DNA from: an uncultured Clostridia bacterium
GTDB lineage: Bacteria; Bacillota; Clostridia; TANB77; CAG-508
Direction: 5' to 3'
NCBI GenBank assembly: GCA_934167175.1
Contig: CAKPKF010000020.1
Location: 1-25,032 of the forward strand
Length of the DNA: 25,032 nucleotides
The position numbers were made by a program, and so were the translations under genes. This document shows positions 24,277 through 25,032 of this stretch, piece after piece. Within the stretch, counting starts at the first letter, position 1. The number at the start of each line of letters is the position of its first letter. The notes beneath the pieces were generated by a model. It did no database searches. It saw nothing but the letters and a program-made list of their open reading frames with translations, and was not told the origin of the DNA.

Positions 24277-24305
24277 TTGACTAAAATAGAATAAATATAT
24301 AAAAT
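24277..24305 (+). promoter_or_regulatory. Predicted promoter, copy C, of the prepilin-like gene
   Basis: TTGACT (24277-24282), a 17-nt spacer and TAAAAT (24300-24305), the same architecture as at 3941 and 4612. It lies 51 nt before the ATG at 24357. Confidence 0.65.
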
Positions 24306-24330
24306 AATACTGAAATAATACTGAAATAAT
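24302..24330 (+). repeat. 11-bp tandem repeat at the promoter
   Basis: Two full copies of AAATAATACTG and a third partial one (AAATAAT), starting inside the -10 element. The period is close to one turn of DNA, which would place each copy on the same face of the helix. Confidence 0.6.
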
Positions 24331-24356
24331 CATAAGAAAAAAGGAGATGAAATAAG

Positions 24357-25032
24357 ATGCGAAAGAAAATAAAAGAAGCAAAAGGAATAACGCTAGTTGC
24401 ACTTGTAATAACAATAATAATTTTGTTAATTCTAGCGGGTGTAGCGTTAAGTTTAGTAATAGGAGAAAATGGATTAATAGCAAAGTCAAAAGAGGGAGTA
24501 GAAAAATATAAAGGCAAAGCAAAAGAAGAACAATGGCAATTAGAAGATATTGAAGCAGGAATGAAAGAAATAGATTTGGCAGAACTAAAAGATGAAGAAG
24601 AACATCCAGAACTAAAGCAGATGAAACTATTGTTAAACATAAAAGAAGATAACAAGGAAATACAATTACCAGTGGATGCATATAGTGATGAGTACAAATA
24701 TGATTGTACAGTAAATTGGGGAGATGGTACAACACAACAAGTAACAAATGAAAATGCAAAGACTACAAAACATACATATGAAAATACAGGAGAATATACA
24801 TTAGTAATAGAAGGAACATGTGAGAGTTTATATTACAGAGGGATAAGTATACAAACATCATTAAAAAAAGTAGAACAATGGGGAACAACTGGACTAAAAT
24901 ACATATATTTGTATGATTGTGAAAACTTAGAAGAAATAGCAGAACCGAGTAAAAATAGTTTTGCAAATATGTTAGATTTTGGATGGGCATTTTCATGGTG
25001 TAGTAATATAACAAGTATTCCAGAAAAAATAT
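24357..25032 (+). CDS. Prepilin-like surface protein with PKD-like and BspA/DUF285-type region (3' end outside window)
   Basis: The frame is open from ATG 24357 to the window edge: 225 codons, truncated. A ribosome binding site AAGGAG (24341-24346) precedes it. The N-terminus is M-R-K-K-I-K-E-A-K9-G10, then I11-T-L-V-A-L-V-I, a hydrophobic segment, and VIGENGLIAKSK. This resembles the prepilin peptidase site G10/I11, but A15 stands where type IV pilins have Glu5. A charged helix follows. W121-G-D-G-T125 and HTYENTGEYT from H139 form a PKD-like segment. The final visible part (NLEEIAEPSKNSF, FSWCSNITSIPE) looks like the leucine-rich repeats of BspA/DUF285 proteins. The product is probably displayed outside the membrane. 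The host ligand is unknown. Confidence 0.85.
   Translation, partial: MRKKIKEAKGITLVALVITIIILLILAGVALSLVIGENGLIAKSKEGVEKYKGKAKEEQWQLEDIEAGMKEIDLAELKDEEEHPELKQMKLLLNIKEDNKEIQLPVDAYSDEYKYDCTVNWGDGTTQQVTNENAKTTKHTYENTGEYTLVIEGTCESLYYRGISIQTSLKKVEQWGTTGLKYIYLYDCENLEEIAEPSKNSFANMLDFGWAFSWCSNITSIPEKI

Noticed and set aside
24238..24759. 173-codon leucine-rich open frame on the minus strand
   Set aside because: It is the antisense of the prepilin-like gene. Its composition reflects reversed AAA/ATA codons and it has no start signals.
1..25032. CRISPR arrays, tRNA or rRNA genes, transposases, phage genes, toxin-antitoxin pairs
   Set aside because: No repeated spaced units, no cloverleaf or rRNA stretches that I recognise, and no coding frame with features of those families.

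Overview
The window is very AT-rich DNA with strong use of ATA, AGA and TTA codons, AGGAGG-type ribosome binding sites and TTGACA/TATAAT-type promoters. It looks like a chromosomal segment of a low-GC Gram-positive bacterium, most likely an uncultured gut Clostridia lineage. This is inferred from codon use, from the gene families, and from surface proteins that begin with a KGITLVAL-type prepilin-like segment. I cannot assign a species.

Layout. (1) Positions 2-2045 hold the 3' part of a large GLUG-repeat surface protein and a small membrane-anchored protein. (2) Positions 2140-3849 hold argS, with its own promoter and terminator. (3) Positions 3850-5124 form a decayed stretch. It has no intact gene but carries two recognisable relics: a family 2 glycosyltransferase with deletions and frameshifts, and a prepilin-like gene with a stop at codon 2 and a frameshift. 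It also has two near-identical promoters and two copies of a short inverted repeat. (4) Positions 5125-20002 are a co-directional cluster of 14 genes for a surface polysaccharide or glycan. The genes cover nucleotide-sugar 4,6-dehydratase, VanZ-like protein, DegT-type aminotransferase, initiating phosphoglycosyltransferase, three glycosyltransferases, Wzy-like polymerase, TupA-like ATP-grasp, DUF6625-type transferase, Wzx-like flippase, O-acetyltransferase, UDP-glucuronate-4-epimerase-like protein and UDP-glucose dehydrogenase. (5) Positions 20011-24231 are housekeeping: a GNAT acetyltransferase, a convergent RluA-type pseudouridine synthase, recN and a TIGR01212-type radical SAM protein. (6) From 24357 to the window end lies the start of another prepilin-like surface protein with a PKD-like WGDGT segment and a BspA/DUF285-type repeat.

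How the genes fit together. In the cluster, the dehydratase, the PLP aminotransferase and the phosphoglycosyltransferase resemble the Campylobacter PglF/PglE/PglC trio. They would make a 4-amino-sugar phosphate on undecaprenyl phosphate. Glycosyltransferases then extend it, Wzx flips it and a Wzy-like protein polymerises it. The last two genes would supply UDP-GlcA and UDP-GalA-type acidic sugars. One glycosyltransferase (11334-12429) carries a single extra base near its start. That is either a real inactivating or phase-variable mutation, or a sequence error.

Most notable signals. The same promoter architecture (TTGACT, 17-nt spacer, TAAAAT) occurs at 3941, 4612 and 24277, and two of the three sit ahead of prepilin-like genes. 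An inverted repeat lies in the leader of two of these units. A hairpin sits between the Shine-Dalgarno sequence and the start codon at 14591-14647. The pseudouridine synthase appears to have a leaderless promoter. I found no complete undescribed defence or mobile system, and no tRNA, rRNA, CRISPR array or transposase gene.
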